Shown one piece after another: positions 8,739 through 18,746 of a DNA stretch of 64,000 nucleotides. The stretch lies in NCBI RefSeq assembly GCF_016482825.1, contig NZ_JAEMNV010000008.1, positions 283,958 to 347,957 of the forward strand, written 5' to 3'. Source of the DNA: Antrihabitans stalagmiti. Lineage in GTDB: Bacteria; Actinomycetota; Actinomycetes; Mycobacteriales; Mycobacteriaceae. The position numbers were made by a program, and so were the translations under genes. Every line of letters begins with the position of its first letter. The first letter of the stretch is position 1. Below the pieces are notes generated by a model. The model made no database searches and had not been told where the DNA came from. It saw only the letters and a list, made by a program, of their open reading frames with translations.

Positions 8739-10831
8739 TGGCACCAGCGCTCGATCATCTCCTCCTCGCAGTACGAGACCTCGAGCGCACGGCACGGGAA
8801 TTCCGGGCGGCAGGCATCGACGTCGTCGCAGGCAGCCCACCCGGCCTGCCACACGGCGGGGTACCGACGGCATGCGCGAGGATCTCTTGCCGAAACGGGG
8901 TCGCCATCGACCTGCTGTCCTATGGCGTCAGCCCGTACGGCCAGGCGGTGCGCTTGCTCGCGAAGACGCCGGCGTGGGGTCCGCTGCGCAGTCGCGGATC
9001 GGCGGTCGAGCGCTACATCGGCGACGGTCTGGCGAGGACCGAAGGACTGATCGGGATGTCGATTCGGGTCGACGATCTCGCCGCAACCGTCCGCGCGTTG
9101 CGCGACGAGGGGTTCGACGTCGACGACCCCGCCGACTTCACCCGGACCGATGCGACAGGCGCCGAAAGCGGCTGGCGAGTTGCGGCCCCGGGCGATCCGA
9201 CCTTGCCCATCCTCATCGAGAAGCTCACTCCGAGTCTCCCGACGACGGAGGCGGATCGCGGGATCGGCATCGGCTGGATCGCGGTCCGCACCGACGACAC
9301 CGATCGCACCGCAACCGGTTACCGCGTAGTCCTCGGCGAACCCGAGGCGGACGGCTCGTGGCAGCTCGGACCCGTAGCGATCCGCCTGGACGGCGGTGGC
9401 CGCTCCCCCGGGTTGCCGAACCTTCGAGCCTGCCTCGGGTCGACACCGCTGCCCCGATCCGCGTCGTCGCTCGGCCTTGTCGATGCCTTCAACACCCTCG
9501 ACACCCACAGCGCGGCATCGATCGATCGACTGGCACAGGCCTTGCGTCTGCAGACCGTGTCCTACGAGGACCCGACGCGGATCGACGACAGCCAGTTCGT
9601 CCAACTCGGCGAATTGCTCGAAACATCTTTTCCCAAAGCACATTCCGAACTCACCGTCGAAAAGTTCGGGCACAGTCGGCTGTACACGTGGCCGGGCACC
9701 GACCCGACGCGGGTAGCAGGTTTGTTCCTCGCACACATGGACGTCGTGCCCGTCGACGACCCGGATCGATGGACGCATCCACCGTTCAGCGGCGTCGTCG
9801 ACGACGAATTCGTCTGGGGTCGTGGCGCGATCGACGACAAGAGCCGGGTACTCGCGCTGTTGGAGGCAATCGAGGGTGCGTTGACCGACGGCGTTCGACC
9901 GACCGGCACGCTCTATTTCGCTTTCGGTCACGACGAAGAGATCGGTGGCGAGAACGGTGCCTGCGTGATCGCTCGCGAATTGCTGGAGCGTGGCGTGCGT
10001 GCCGAGATCCTGCTCGACGAAGGTGGTGTGGTCACGCGCGGTGTGGTCGACGGAATCGATCGGCCGGTGGCGTCGATCATGCTCGGCGAGAAAGGTTTCG
10101 CGACGGTCCGACTTTCGACGCGCGACCTCGGCGGTCATTCGTCCATGCCGCCCAAACATACTGCGGTCGGCCGAATCTCGCGTGCGGTCGTCGCGCTCGA
10201 AGACAACCCGATGCCGTTGCTGATGTCGCCGACCGTGCTCGACATGACAAAGCGGTTGGCGCCCTTCATGTCCGAGCCACGGCGTTCGCTGCTGCGGTCG
10301 GCCGACCGATTCAGCGCTGTCATCGCGCGGATCCTCACCGCCCGCCCGCAAACCGAGGCTCTCGTTCGCACCACAACCGCTGCGACCGTGATCAGGGGTG
10401 GTGTGAAGGCGAACGTCCTACCGCAGCACGCCGAGGCCCTCGTCAACTTCCGGATCCTGCCCGGCGAATCGGTGGCCGATGTACTCGCCCACTGCCGTGC
10501 GACGATCGCCGACGACCGTGTCGACATCGAGTTGGCACCCGGCATGCTCGCCGAGCCGTCGCCGGTGTCACCGTCGGACGGCCCCGAGTTCGCACTCGTC
10601 GCCGAGTCCGCCAGAAAAGTACTTCCCGACGTCGCCGTCACGACGGGATTGGTACCGGGCGCAACCGACGCCCGGCACTACAACGACGTCGCGGCCGTCC
10701 GATTCAACTTCGCCCCGATCATCCTCGAACAGGCCGACCTGGAGCGGATTCACGGTTCGGACGAACGTATCTCGCACGAGAACTATCAGCGGCTGATCGC
10801 ATTCGACCGCATTCTCATCGAGCGGCTTTGA
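8738..10831 (+). CDS. fusion of a VOC (glyoxalase-like) domain with an M20 metallopeptidase
   Basis: One uninterrupted 697-residue protein with two unrelated parts. Residues 1 to about 240 look like a Glyoxalase_3-type VOC domain (ALDHLLLAVRDLERTAREF at the start, later ILIEKL and GIGIGWIAVRT). From about 250 onward it is an M20 carboxypeptidase/aminoacylase: metal ligands are visible in AHMDVVP, GRGAIDDKS, HDEEIGGENG and the later GGHSSMP and HGSDERI segments. M20 enzymes use two Zn ions to hydrolyse amide bonds of N-acyl amino acids or peptides. There is no signal peptide, so it is cytoplasmic. GTG start overlapping the previous stop. The DNA shows no frame break at the junction. Confidence 0.85.
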   Translation: MAPALDHLLLAVRDLERTAREFRAAGIDVVAGSPPGLPHGGVPTACARISCRNGVAIDLLSYGVSPYGQAVRLLAKTPAWGPLRSRGSAVERYIGDGLARTEGLIGMSIRVDDLAATVRALRDEGFDVDDPADFTRTDATGAESGWRVAAPGDPTLPILIEKLTPSLPTTEADRGIGIGWIAVRTDDTDRTATGYRVVLGEPEADGSWQLGPVAIRLDGGGRSPGLPNLRACLGSTPLPRSASSLGLVDAFNTLDTHSAASIDRLAQALRLQTVSYEDPTRIDDSQFVQLGELLETSFPKAHSELTVEKFGHSRLYTWPGTDPTRVAGLFLAHMDVVPVDDPDRWTHPPFSGVVDDEFVWGRGAIDDKSRVLALLEAIEGALTDGVRPTGTLYFAFGHDEEIGGENGACVIARELLERGVRAEILLDEGGVVTRGVVDGIDRPVASIMLGEKGFATVRLSTRDLGGHSSMPPKHTAVGRISRAVVALEDNPMPLLMSPTVLDMTKRLAPFMSEPRRSLLRSADRFSAVIARILTARPQTEALVRTTTAATVIRGGVKANVLPQHAEALVNFRILPGESVADVLAHCRATIADDRVDIELAPGMLAEPSPVSPSDGPEFALVAESARKVLPDVAVTTGLVPGATDARHYNDVAAVRFNFAPIILEQADLERIHGSDERISHENYQRLIAFDRILIERL

Positions 10832-10916
10832 CTCCTGCGTAGGGCGATCTGCGTCCCGGCCTGAGCACGACTACGCTGGTCGACAGCCGGCCCCAACAGC
10901 GAGGAATCCCGTTGCC

Positions 10917-12482
10917 GTGGCGAATACTTCAGAGTTGACGATGTTCGATTGGCGTGACGAACCGACCGATTGCGACGCCGATGCGATCACCGCAGCACTC
11001 GCACCGATCACTGCCGACTACGACCTGGCATTCGGTGCGCGGCGAGTGCAGACGGCTACCTACCTCGATACCGTCGACGGGCGGTTGGGCAGTCGTGGTC
11101 TTGTGCTCACCCACGAGCGCGGTACCGACGACAACCTCGCGCTGCTCAGCAGTGAACAGGTTCTGACCGCCGTACTGCCGGAACAACCACACTGGCCCGC
11201 GCGTATCGAACAACTCCACGAATCGCCGCTACGGGACGCACTTGCCGCCGCGATGTGGATCCGCGCCGTCGGCCCGATCGCGCACGGACGGACGGTGTCC
11301 CGCGTCGTTGCCGTCCTCAATTCGGACGCGAAGACGGTTGTTCGGATCCACTGGACCGAAGTGCGCATCGACGGTCACGACGACACCGCTGTCGCACGGC
11401 TCGAGATCAAACCTCTGCTCGGCTATCAGCACGATGCGAACAACGTTGCCGAGGCCCTACGCGCCGCGGAATCCTTCGACGTCGCCGACCGAAGTTTCGT
11501 CGACACGCTGATCGGCGTCACAGCCGAACCGACCGCGACGCCGCCGCCGCCACCTATGACCGCCGAAACCCCTGCAGCAACCGCTGTCGCCACGGCACTG
11601 CACGGTTTCGCCGACGCCATCGCGGCAAACGTCGCCGGTGTCGTCGACGACGTCGACACCGAGTTCCTGCACGATCTTCGCGTCGCGGTCAGACGGACCC
11701 GGTCGATGCTCAAACTCGCGGGAGATGTTCTGCCCGACGGGTTGAAGGAACGCGTCGAACCCGATTTCCGGCTGCTCGGCGATCTGACGACGCCGACGCG
11801 CGACCTCGACGTCTACCTGCTCGACCTGCCGACCCTCGGCGATCATCTCCTCGTCGGCGAACCGACGGACCTCGTACCGTTCGGCGAGCATCTGCGCAGG
11901 CAACGCGAACTGGAGCTCCGCAAACTGGTCCGGGTGTTGCGGTCGAAACGCTTCACCGATTTCCTAGCGACGTGGCGGGAATCGCTCGACACTGTTGCAG
12001 GCGATGCGGCGGACGAAGAGGCCCCGACCGCCGGAGCGCTTGCATCGCAACGAATCATGAAGACCTACAAGAAGGTTGTCCGGCTGGCGAAGGCGATCAC
12101 ACCCGACTCACATCACGACGATGTGCACTCACTGCGCAAGCGTTGCAAAGAACTCCGCTACCTACTCGAGGTGTTCGGTCCGGTATGCGAACCCGAGGCA
12201 CACAAGGCCACCGTCAAGGACCTGAAGAAGCTCCAGGACCTGCTCGGCGACTTCCAGGACGGTGAGATGCAAAGCGCTGGGCTGCGCGTCTTCGCCACCC
12301 AGATGCTGGAATCCCGCGAAGCCACCGTCGCCGCACCGCCCGCTGCCACTTTGCTTGCCATGGGCGAACTTTCCGCACACTTCGCGCGCCAGCAGGCAAG
12401 CGCCCGCGCCGCTCTCACCGATCAGCTCGACCGATTTCTCGGTTCGAAAGCGCGCCATCGGATAAAGGCCATGCTGCCATGA
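10917..12482 (+). CDS. CYTH-CHAD domain protein
   Basis: A 521-residue protein with a CYTH-like N-terminal half (about 1-205, with scattered charged residues of the triphosphate tunnel; somewhat degenerate) and a C-terminal CHAD domain (about 225-505). CHAD is recognised by the helical conserved-His segments FLHDLRVAVRRTRS and LRKRCKELRYLLEVFG. CHAD domains bind polyphosphate, and CYTH domains bind or cleave triphosphates. A Pro/Thr-rich linker (TPPPPP) separates the domains. GTG start. The homologue of M. tuberculosis Rv2226 sits in the same neighbourhood of panB and glnE. Followed after 10 bp by a ParA-like gene. Confidence 0.85.
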   Translation: MANTSELTMFDWRDEPTDCDADAITAALAPITADYDLAFGARRVQTATYLDTVDGRLGSRGLVLTHERGTDDNLALLSSEQVLTAVLPEQPHWPARIEQLHESPLRDALAAAMWIRAVGPIAHGRTVSRVVAVLNSDAKTVVRIHWTEVRIDGHDDTAVARLEIKPLLGYQHDANNVAEALRAAESFDVADRSFVDTLIGVTAEPTATPPPPPMTAETPAATAVATALHGFADAIAANVAGVVDDVDTEFLHDLRVAVRRTRSMLKLAGDVLPDGLKERVEPDFRLLGDLTTPTRDLDVYLLDLPTLGDHLLVGEPTDLVPFGEHLRRQRELELRKLVRVLRSKRFTDFLATWRESLDTVAGDAADEEAPTAGALASQRIMKTYKKVVRLAKAITPDSHHDDVHSLRKRCKELRYLLEVFGPVCEPEAHKATVKDLKKLQDLLGDFQDGEMQSAGLRVFATQMLESREATVAAPPAATLLAMGELSAHFARQQASARAALTDQLDRFLGSKARHRIKAMLP

Positions 12483-12492
12483 GGATGCTGCC

Positions 12493-13245
12493 ATGAAGAC
12501 GATCGCGTCGTACACGATCAAGGGCGGCGTCGGAAAAACGACCACGGCGGTCAACCTCGCCTACCTGAGTGCACTGGACGGCAACCGAACTCTGCTGTGG
12601 GACTTGGATCCCCAAGGTGCCGCCACGTTCCTGTTCCGGGTGCAGCCTCATGTCAAGGGCGGTAGCGCCAAGCTGGTCCGCGGTAAGCAGTCGGTCGAAT
12701 ATGCCCTCAAGGCAACCGATTTCGAAGGGCTGGATCTACTGCCCGCCGATTTCACCTACCGCAACATGGACATCGACCTGTCCCGCAGCGATCGCAAAGC
12801 AAAGCACTCGACGCGAGCAATCGCGGAGCTGCTGAAGGACCTGTCCGCGGACTACGACGTCGTCTTTCTCGATACACCGCCGAGTCTGTCGCTGGTGTCG
12901 GAGAACGTGCTGCACGCCGCCGATATCGTTGTGGTGCCCATCATTCCGACCGTCCTCGCTGCCAGAACCTTCGACCAGCTGACCGATTTCGTCGCAACGT
13001 TCGAAGGACGAAAGCCGATACTGCACGGCTTCTTTTCCATGGTCGACCGCCGAAGAGCCCTGCACCGCGAGATAGTTGCGACTTTGCCGAGCCAACGGTC
13101 CGGGGTGAGCGCAACCGCAATCCCCTCGCTGTCCGCGATCGAATTGATGTCGGTACATCGCGCGCCACTACCGTCGTTCGCACCGAACAGTCCTGCTGCG
13201 GCGGCCTACCGCACGCTGTGGGACGAGATCTCCGGGCTGCTCTGA
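12493..13245 (+). CDS. ParA/MinD-family ATPase
   Basis: Deviant-Walker ATPase of 250 aa. Residues 9-18 (IKGGVGKTTT) form the Walker A with the signature Lys typical of the ParA group. WDLDPQGAA near 35 is the A' motif and VVFLDTPPSLS the Walker B. Such proteins dimerise on ATP binding and position DNA, proteins or complexes. There is no ParB partner here, so it is an orphan ParA, not the chromosome-segregation protein. It follows the CHAD gene by 10 bp, and the sequence ATGCTGCCATGA is duplicated across the junction, giving two tandem start-like signals. Confidence 0.85.
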   Translation: MKTIASYTIKGGVGKTTTAVNLAYLSALDGNRTLLWDLDPQGAATFLFRVQPHVKGGSAKLVRGKQSVEYALKATDFEGLDLLPADFTYRNMDIDLSRSDRKAKHSTRAIAELLKDLSADYDVVFLDTPPSLSLVSENVLHAADIVVVPIIPTVLAARTFDQLTDFVATFEGRKPILHGFFSMVDRRRALHREIVATLPSQRSGVSATAIPSLSAIELMSVHRAPLPSFAPNSPAAAAYRTLWDEISGLL

Positions 13246-13249
13246 ACTC

Positions 13250-14206
13250 TCAGCGCAGCCGGATGTCCGCGATCACGGCCATGTGGTCCGTCCCGTCGAT
13301 GTGGACGGTCCGTAGCTCGTCCGCGTGCGCTCCGCCGAGCAGAATATGGTCGATACCGATGATCGGCGGGAAGCTCTTGTCCGACGGATAGGTCCGCAGC
13401 ATCCCCACGCCGACTTGGTCGGCGGAATCTTCGATGCCGGTGTCGAGCAGCTTCCGGTAGAGCGAATGATCCTGTGTCGCATTGAAATCAGCACCGACGA
13501 CGACGTGCTCCGTGCTGTCGGGCACGGCGTCGAGAATGTCCCTGATCCGCTCCATTTCGCCCGACCACGGTTGCGGACCGCTTGGAAACGGCGGCACAGG
13601 GTGGAACGCGAACACCGTGACCGCCTCACCGGTCGGCAGCGTCGCGCGAGCGGACACCTGGTTCAAGATGAAGCCGTCATGGTTCACCTGGTCCGACAGT
13701 GGGTAGCGACTGTAGATGCCGGTGCCCTCGGCGCCGATGTCGGCTTCGACGTAGCGATGTGGAAGTAGTACTGCAATGCCGGCGGCGTCGAGCCGCTGAA
13801 CGCTGTCCGGTGTCAGTTCGTCGATGGTGAGAATGTCGACGTCGTTCGCCATCACCTCGCGGACAACGGCGGCTGCGTCACCTTCGCCGAAGTAGATGTT
13901 GGACTGCATGATCGTCAAGGCCTGCCCTGTGCCGGGCGTACCGCTCGCGACGTAGACCGGTAGTTGCGTCGCAATGGCTGCGCCGATCGCCAACACAGCC
14001 GCACCGACTCCGATCCAATGCTTGACCAGCGCGAGCAGCAGCAGGCCCAGCACCGCCGCGATCATGACGTACGGCGCGAACGATGCCATAAGCACAAAGA
14101 AGCGACGTGACGAATCCATCCAATGCAGCGCGACGCCGAACGCCCCGATCGATACCGCGATCCAGCCGAGTCCGATCACGACTCGGCGCCCCCATCTGGT
14201 CCCCAT
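13250..14206 (-). CDS. membrane-anchored endonuclease/exonuclease/phosphatase (EEP) family protein
   Basis: A 318-residue protein with three N-terminal membrane helices (about 10-27, 36-60, 66-88), then an extracytoplasmic EEP domain. Metal and catalytic motifs are visible: a Q-S-N start strand (MQSNIYFGEG), an acidic pair in TIDELTP, GADFNATQDH, and the closing GIDHILL and GTDHMAVIAD. The fold is used by nucleases and by phosphodiesterases such as sphingomyelinase; the substrate here is not evident. It ends four bases from the convergent ParA gene and starts about 25 bp from the glnE stop region, on the same strand. Confidence 0.82.
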   Translation of the reverse strand: MGTRWGRRVVIGLGWIAVSIGAFGVALHWMDSSRRFFVLMASFAPYVMIAAVLGLLLLALVKHWIGVGAAVLAIGAAIATQLPVYVASGTPGTGQALTIMQSNIYFGEGDAAAVVREVMANDVDILTIDELTPDSVQRLDAAGIAVLLPHRYVEADIGAEGTGIYSRYPLSDQVNHDGFILNQVSARATLPTGEAVTVFAFHPVPPFPSGPQPWSGEMERIRDILDAVPDSTEHVVVGADFNATQDHSLYRKLLDTGIEDSADQVGVGMLRTYPSDKSFPPIIGIDHILLGGAHADELRTVHIDGTDHMAVIADIRLR

Positions 14207-14231
14207 GCCGTCCAGTATGCCGACGCGGCGG

Positions 14232-17200
14232 CTACTCCCCGCCGAACACCCGCTCCACCACGGCTTTTGCCCGTCGCGTCACACGCAGGTAGTGGTCGAG
14301 GAACTCGCCGCCGTCCCGATACTCGGCCCCCGCGACGTGAGCGACCGCCGTCAGGAGTCGACCTGGTCCGGGAATCTGGTCGGTCGGCTTACCTCGCACG
14401 AGGACCAGAGCGTTACGTGCCTTGGTCGCGGTAAGCCAGGCATCGCGAAGCAGGCTCACGTCGGCGGCACTGAGCAACTCGGCCGCCTCGATCGCCGTCA
14501 ACGTCTCCAGCGTCGACGTATTGTGCAAGCTCGGTACCTCACGCGCGTGCTGCAGCTGGATCAGCTGAACGGTCCACTCGATGTCGGCGAGACCACCGCG
14601 CCCGAGCTTGGTGTGCGTCGCTGGATCCGCACCACGGGGTAGCCGCTCGGCGTCGACGCGTGCCTTCATCCGCCGGATCTCACGAACGGCGGTCGGCGAT
14701 ATCCCGCCTTCGGGGTATCTGATCTTGTCGATGACATGCAGGAACCGGATGCCGAGTTCTTCGTCTCCCGCCATTTGATGCGCCCGCAGCAGGGCCTGCA
14801 CCTCCCACGCCTGGGCCCACTGCCTGTAGTACGCGTCGTAGGCCGCGAGCGTTCGCACGAGCGGACCGTTGCGGCCCTCCGGCCGCAGCCCAGCATCCAC
14901 CTGCAGCGGCGGATCGGTGCTCGGTGCGCCGAGCAGCTTCGTCACCTTCTCGGCGATCGAGTTGGCCCATTTGACGGCCTGGGCTTCGTCTTCGCCTTCT
15001 TTCGGGTCGCAGACGAACAGGACGTCCGCGTCCGAGCCGTATCCGAGTTCCCAGCCGCCCAGCCTGCCCATGCCGATCACGGCAAACGTTGCGGGCGCAG
15101 GCGCACCCCGTTCGGCTTCACTCGCCTTGATCACCGATTGCAGCGACGAATTGAGCACGGCTGCCCACACCGACGACAGCGCCCGGCACACCTGTCGCAC
15201 ATCGAGCATGCCGAGGATGTCGGCCGACGCGATGCGGGCGAGTTCGTGCCTGCGCAGCGCTCGTGCGGCGGCAATCGCTCGTTTGGGGTCGTCGTAGCGT
15301 GCCGACGACGAGACGATCCCGCGCGCGACATCGGCCGGATTCGGACCGATCAGCAACGGACCGTTCGGACCGTCCGCGAACAGCCGGATCGCCTCAGGCG
15401 CCTTCATCAACAGATCGGGAACGTAGGCCGACGACCCGAGCACGATCATCAGGCGCTGCGCGATCGCGCCCTCGTCACGTAGCTCTCGCAGGAACCAGAC
15501 CTGATCGTTCAGCGCTTCCGACACCCGCCGGTACGCGAGCAGTCCGGCGTCGGGATCCGGTGTGTCACCGAGATATTCGAGCAGGGTCGGCAACAGCAGC
15601 GCCTGGATGCGACCCTTGCGCTCGGGTCCGGCAGCGAGTGCTTTGAGGTGACCGAGCGCGTTCTCCGGCGCCAGGTAACCGAGCGCGGCGAGCTGTCGGA
15701 TGGCCGCGTCGGGACTGAGTCGCAACGCTTCCTTGTCGAGCTTGGTGATCGAGTCGAGCAGCGGCCGGTAGAAGAGCTTGGCGTGCAAGCGCCGGATTCG
15801 ATGAGCGTTGCGTTTGATCTCGGCGTTGAGGACGCCGAGGCTGTCGTTGCGTCCGTCCGGTCGCAGGTGTGCGGCCCTGGCGAGCCAGCGCAGCGCCTCT
15901 TCGTCCTCCGGTGGCGGCAGGGTGTGGGTCCGCTTGAGCTTCTGCAGTTGCAGCCTGTGTTCGAGCAGCCGCAGGAATTCGTAGGACGCGGTCAGGTTGG
16001 CGGAGTCGTCACGCCCGATGTAGCCGCGCGTCGCAAGCGCGGTCAACGCGTCGACCGTGCTGGTCACGTGCAGGGCGTCGTCGGTGCGGCCGTGCACCAA
16101 TTGCAGTAGCTGGACGGCGAATTCGACGTCGCGCAGGCTGCCTCGGCCGAGCTTCAGTTCCCGTTCGCGGAGATCTTCCGGCACGTTGTCTTCGACGCGA
16201 CGCCGCATCGCCTGGGTCTCGGGAACGAAGTCCTCACGTTCGGACGCGGTCCAGACCATCGGGAGCAACGCATCTTGATACTGCTTGCCGAGCTCCATGT
16301 CGCCTGCCATCGGACGGGCCTTCAGCAGTGCTTGGAACTCCCAGGTCTTCGCCCAGCGCTTGTAATACGCGATGTGCGAATCCAGCGAACGCACCAGAGC
16401 GCCCTGCTTGCCTTCCGGGCGCAGCGCAGCATCCACCTCGAAGAACGCGGCGTTGCCGATCCGCATCATCTCCGACGCAATTCGGCTTGCAGGCGTGTCG
16501 GCAGGCTCGGCGACGAAGATGACGTCGACATCGCTGACGTAATTGAGCTCGCGCGCACCACATTTGCCCATCGCGATCACTGCGAGCCGAGACGGGCACG
16601 GCTCGTCGGGGCACACTGTCGCGACCGCGACCGAGAGCGCTGCCGTCAGTGCGGCATCGGCAAGATCCGAAAGGTGCCTGCCGACGGTGGCGTACGGGAC
16701 GACCGGCTCGTTTTCGACGACAGCCGCCACGTCGGCAGCCGCGAGCAGCATCAGCTGATCGCGATACCGTTTGCGCAACACAGGCACAACGGTCGGTCCG
16801 GTCACCGCGGCCCGGTACAGACCAGGCGACGCGTTCGGCCCCGTTTCCGGGGTCGCACCGACGGCGTCCAACATGGCGTCGCGCATCGCCTCCGGTGTTG
16901 GTAACGACGTGTTGTGCAGCAGTTTCCAGCAACCGGGGTCGAGCAGGATGTGGTCGCCGAAAGCAATCGAGGCACCGATCAAACCGAACAGGCGGCCGCG
17001 AAGCGACTTGTCCGTCCGCAGCAGCGCTTCGAGCTCGGACCAGTCGGCGCCGAGATTTTCCTGCAGTTTGACGAGCGTCTTCAACGCCAGGTCGGCGTCG
17101 GGTGCACGCGAGAGCGACCAGAGCAGTTCGATGCTGTCGGTGTCGACCCAACCGAGGGTCTGCAGATCGGCGGGAGCCGACGATTCGACGAGTCCGAGGC

Positions 17201-17246
17201 GCCCTGCGCTCGGCACGACGGAACGAGCGGCGGGAGGTCGAACCAT
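14232..17246 (-). CDS. glnE: glutamine-synthetase adenylyltransferase/deadenylylase
   Basis: Bifunctional regulator (1004 aa) that adenylylates and deadenylylates glutamine synthetase according to nitrogen status. Two tandem nucleotidyltransferase halves are visible, each with its metal site: [19 protein letters not shown] in the first half and [19 protein letters not shown] in the second, both with the DxD triad. Each is followed by the conserved DAxLRPEGxxGxLVRxL and KLGRGxLxDxEWxVQLxQL blocks. The length is the usual one for GlnE. It lies directly downstream of a glutamine synthetase gene on the same strand (58-bp gap), as in mycobacteria. Confidence 0.97.
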   Translation of the reverse strand: MVRPPAARSVVPSAGRLGLVESSAPADLQTLGWVDTDSIELLWSLSRAPDADLALKTLVKLQENLGADWSELEALLRTDKSLRGRLFGLIGASIAFGDHILLDPGCWKLLHNTSLPTPEAMRDAMLDAVGATPETGPNASPGLYRAAVTGPTVVPVLRKRYRDQLMLLAAADVAAVVENEPVVPYATVGRHLSDLADAALTAALSVAVATVCPDEPCPSRLAVIAMGKCGARELNYVSDVDVIFVAEPADTPASRIASEMMRIGNAAFFEVDAALRPEGKQGALVRSLDSHIAYYKRWAKTWEFQALLKARPMAGDMELGKQYQDALLPMVWTASEREDFVPETQAMRRRVEDNVPEDLRERELKLGRGSLRDVEFAVQLLQLVHGRTDDALHVTSTVDALTALATRGYIGRDDSANLTASYEFLRLLEHRLQLQKLKRTHTLPPPEDEEALRWLARAAHLRPDGRNDSLGVLNAEIKRNAHRIRRLHAKLFYRPLLDSITKLDKEALRLSPDAAIRQLAALGYLAPENALGHLKALAAGPERKGRIQALLLPTLLEYLGDTPDPDAGLLAYRRVSEALNDQVWFLRELRDEGAIAQRLMIVLGSSAYVPDLLMKAPEAIRLFADGPNGPLLIGPNPADVARGIVSSSARYDDPKRAIAAARALRRHELARIASADILGMLDVRQVCRALSSVWAAVLNSSLQSVIKASEAERGAPAPATFAVIGMGRLGGWELGYGSDADVLFVCDPKEGEDEAQAVKWANSIAEKVTKLLGAPSTDPPLQVDAGLRPEGRNGPLVRTLAAYDAYYRQWAQAWEVQALLRAHQMAGDEELGIRFLHVIDKIRYPEGGISPTAVREIRRMKARVDAERLPRGADPATHTKLGRGGLADIEWTVQLIQLQHAREVPSLHNTSTLETLTAIEAAELLSAADVSLLRDAWLTATKARNALVLVRGKPTDQIPGPGRLLTAVAHVAGAEYRDGGEFLDHYLRVTRRAKAVVERVFGGE

Positions 17247-17304
17247 ACGGTCAAACCTACAGCGCGCCCGAAACCTGTGGTGCTACCGCCTCGGTGCGGC
17301 GGCC

Positions 17305-18645
17305 TTACAAGCCGAGGTACTCCTTGAGCTCGAACGGCGTTACGTGGCTGCGGTATTCCGCCCATTCCCTGCGCTTGTTACGAAGGAAGAAGTCGAAGAC
17401 GTGCTCGCCGAGTGCTTCGGCGACCAACTCGGATTTCTCCATGGACTGCAGAGCCTCGTGCAAACTGCCCGGCAACTCCCGGTAGCCCATCGCGCGCCGC
17501 TCGGCCGACGTCAACGACCAGACGTCGTCTTCGGCCTCCGGCGGCAACGTGTAGCCCTTCTCGATACCGCGAAGCCCGGCGGCGAGCAGGACCGCGAACG
17601 AGAGGTAGGGGTTGCAGGCCGAGTCTGGGCTGCGGATCTCGACGCGACGCGACGACGCCTTGTTCGGCGTGTACATCGGCACGCGGACGAGAGCCGACCG
17701 GTTGGAGCGTCCCCACGAGACGGCCGTCGGCGCTTCGCCACCGTGAATAAGCCGCTTGTAGGAGTTGACCCACTGGTTGGTGACGGCACTGATCTCGCTT
17801 GCGTGCTCGAGAATGCCTGCGATGAATGCTCGCGCAGTATCGGAGAGCTGACCCGGGTCGTCCGGGTTGTGGAAAGCGTTGGTGTCGCCTTCGAAAAGGC
17901 TCATGTGGGTGTGCATCGCCGAGCCGGGCTGATCGCTGAACGGCTTCGGCATGAAGGTCGCGCGCACGCCCTCGTCGATCGCGACTTCCTTGACGACGTA
18001 GCGGAACGTCATGACGTTGTCCGCCATCGACAGTGCGTCGGCGTAACGCAGATCGATCTCCTGCTGGCCTGGCGCGCCTTCGTGATGGCTGAATTCGACG
18101 GAGATTCCCATCGACTCGAGCGCGTCGATCGCATGCCTGCGGAAGTTCGGGGCCTGGTCGTGCACGGCCTGGTCGAAGAAGCCGCCGTTGTCCGCCGGAA
18201 TGGGCGGCGTGCCGTCGAGCGGACCGTTCTGCAGCAGGAAGAATTCGATCTCCGGATGCACGTAGCAACTGAAGCCGAGATCGCCTGCCTTGTTGAGCTG
18301 GCGGCGCAGGACGTGGCGCGGGTCGGCCCATGACGGCGAACCGTCGGGCATCGAGATGTCGCAGAACATCCTGGCGGAATGCTGGTGTCCCTTGCTCGTC
18401 GACCACGGCAAGATCTGGAAGGTCGACGGATCGGGGCGTGCGACCATGTCGGCTTCCGACACTCGCGCGAAGCCTTCGATCGCCGATCCGTCGAAACCGA
18501 TGCCCTCTTCGAACGCACCCTCCAGTTCGGCAGGAGCGATCGCAACGGACTTCAGATAACCGAGCACATCGGTGAACCACAGTCGGACAAACCGAATGTC
18601 GCGCTCTTCGAGGGTGCGGAGCACGAATTCCTTTTGGCGATCCAT
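17305..18645 (-). CDS. glnA: type I glutamine synthetase (GlnA2-like)
   Basis: A 446-residue GSI enzyme, ATP-dependent formation of glutamine from glutamate and ammonia. Typical blocks are present: the N-terminal GFDGSAIEGFARVSEADM, the metal/Glu segment YVHPEIEFFLL, NPYLSFAVLLAAGL and the C-terminal EWAEYRSHVTPFE. The length equals GlnA2 of mycobacteria and is shorter than GSI-beta (about 470-480). In the adenylylation-loop region the sequence is EKGYTLPPEAED, where GSI-beta has NLYDLPPEE, so a Tyr is at or near the modified position but the context differs. I chose ATG 18645 over a frame extension of six codons. Neighbour of glnE. Confidence 0.92.
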   Translation of the reverse strand: MDRQKEFVLRTLEERDIRFVRLWFTDVLGYLKSVAIAPAELEGAFEEGIGFDGSAIEGFARVSEADMVARPDPSTFQILPWSTSKGHQHSARMFCDISMPDGSPSWADPRHVLRRQLNKAGDLGFSCYVHPEIEFFLLQNGPLDGTPPIPADNGGFFDQAVHDQAPNFRRHAIDALESMGISVEFSHHEGAPGQQEIDLRYADALSMADNVMTFRYVVKEVAIDEGVRATFMPKPFSDQPGSAMHTHMSLFEGDTNAFHNPDDPGQLSDTARAFIAGILEHASEISAVTNQWVNSYKRLIHGGEAPTAVSWGRSNRSALVRVPMYTPNKASSRRVEIRSPDSACNPYLSFAVLLAAGLRGIEKGYTLPPEAEDDVWSLTSAERRAMGYRELPGSLHEALQSMEKSELVAEALGEHVFDFFLRNKRREWAEYRSHVTPFELKEYLGL

Positions 18646-18746
18646 GCCCGCGAGACTAGGCACCTAGCGTTAAATCCGTGTTACATCGTGAAATCTGTCG
18701 CATCATCGTGACGCCCACCTGCACTATCGATCGATAGAAACCGAGT

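Noticed and set aside
8735..10351. 538-codon minus-strand frame opposite the VOC-M20 gene
   Set aside because: A shadow frame of high-GC coding DNA; the plus-strand protein has full catalytic motifs.
16771..18333. 520-codon plus-strand frame across glnE and glnA
   Set aside because: It spans two well-supported genes on the other strand and shows no homology of its own.
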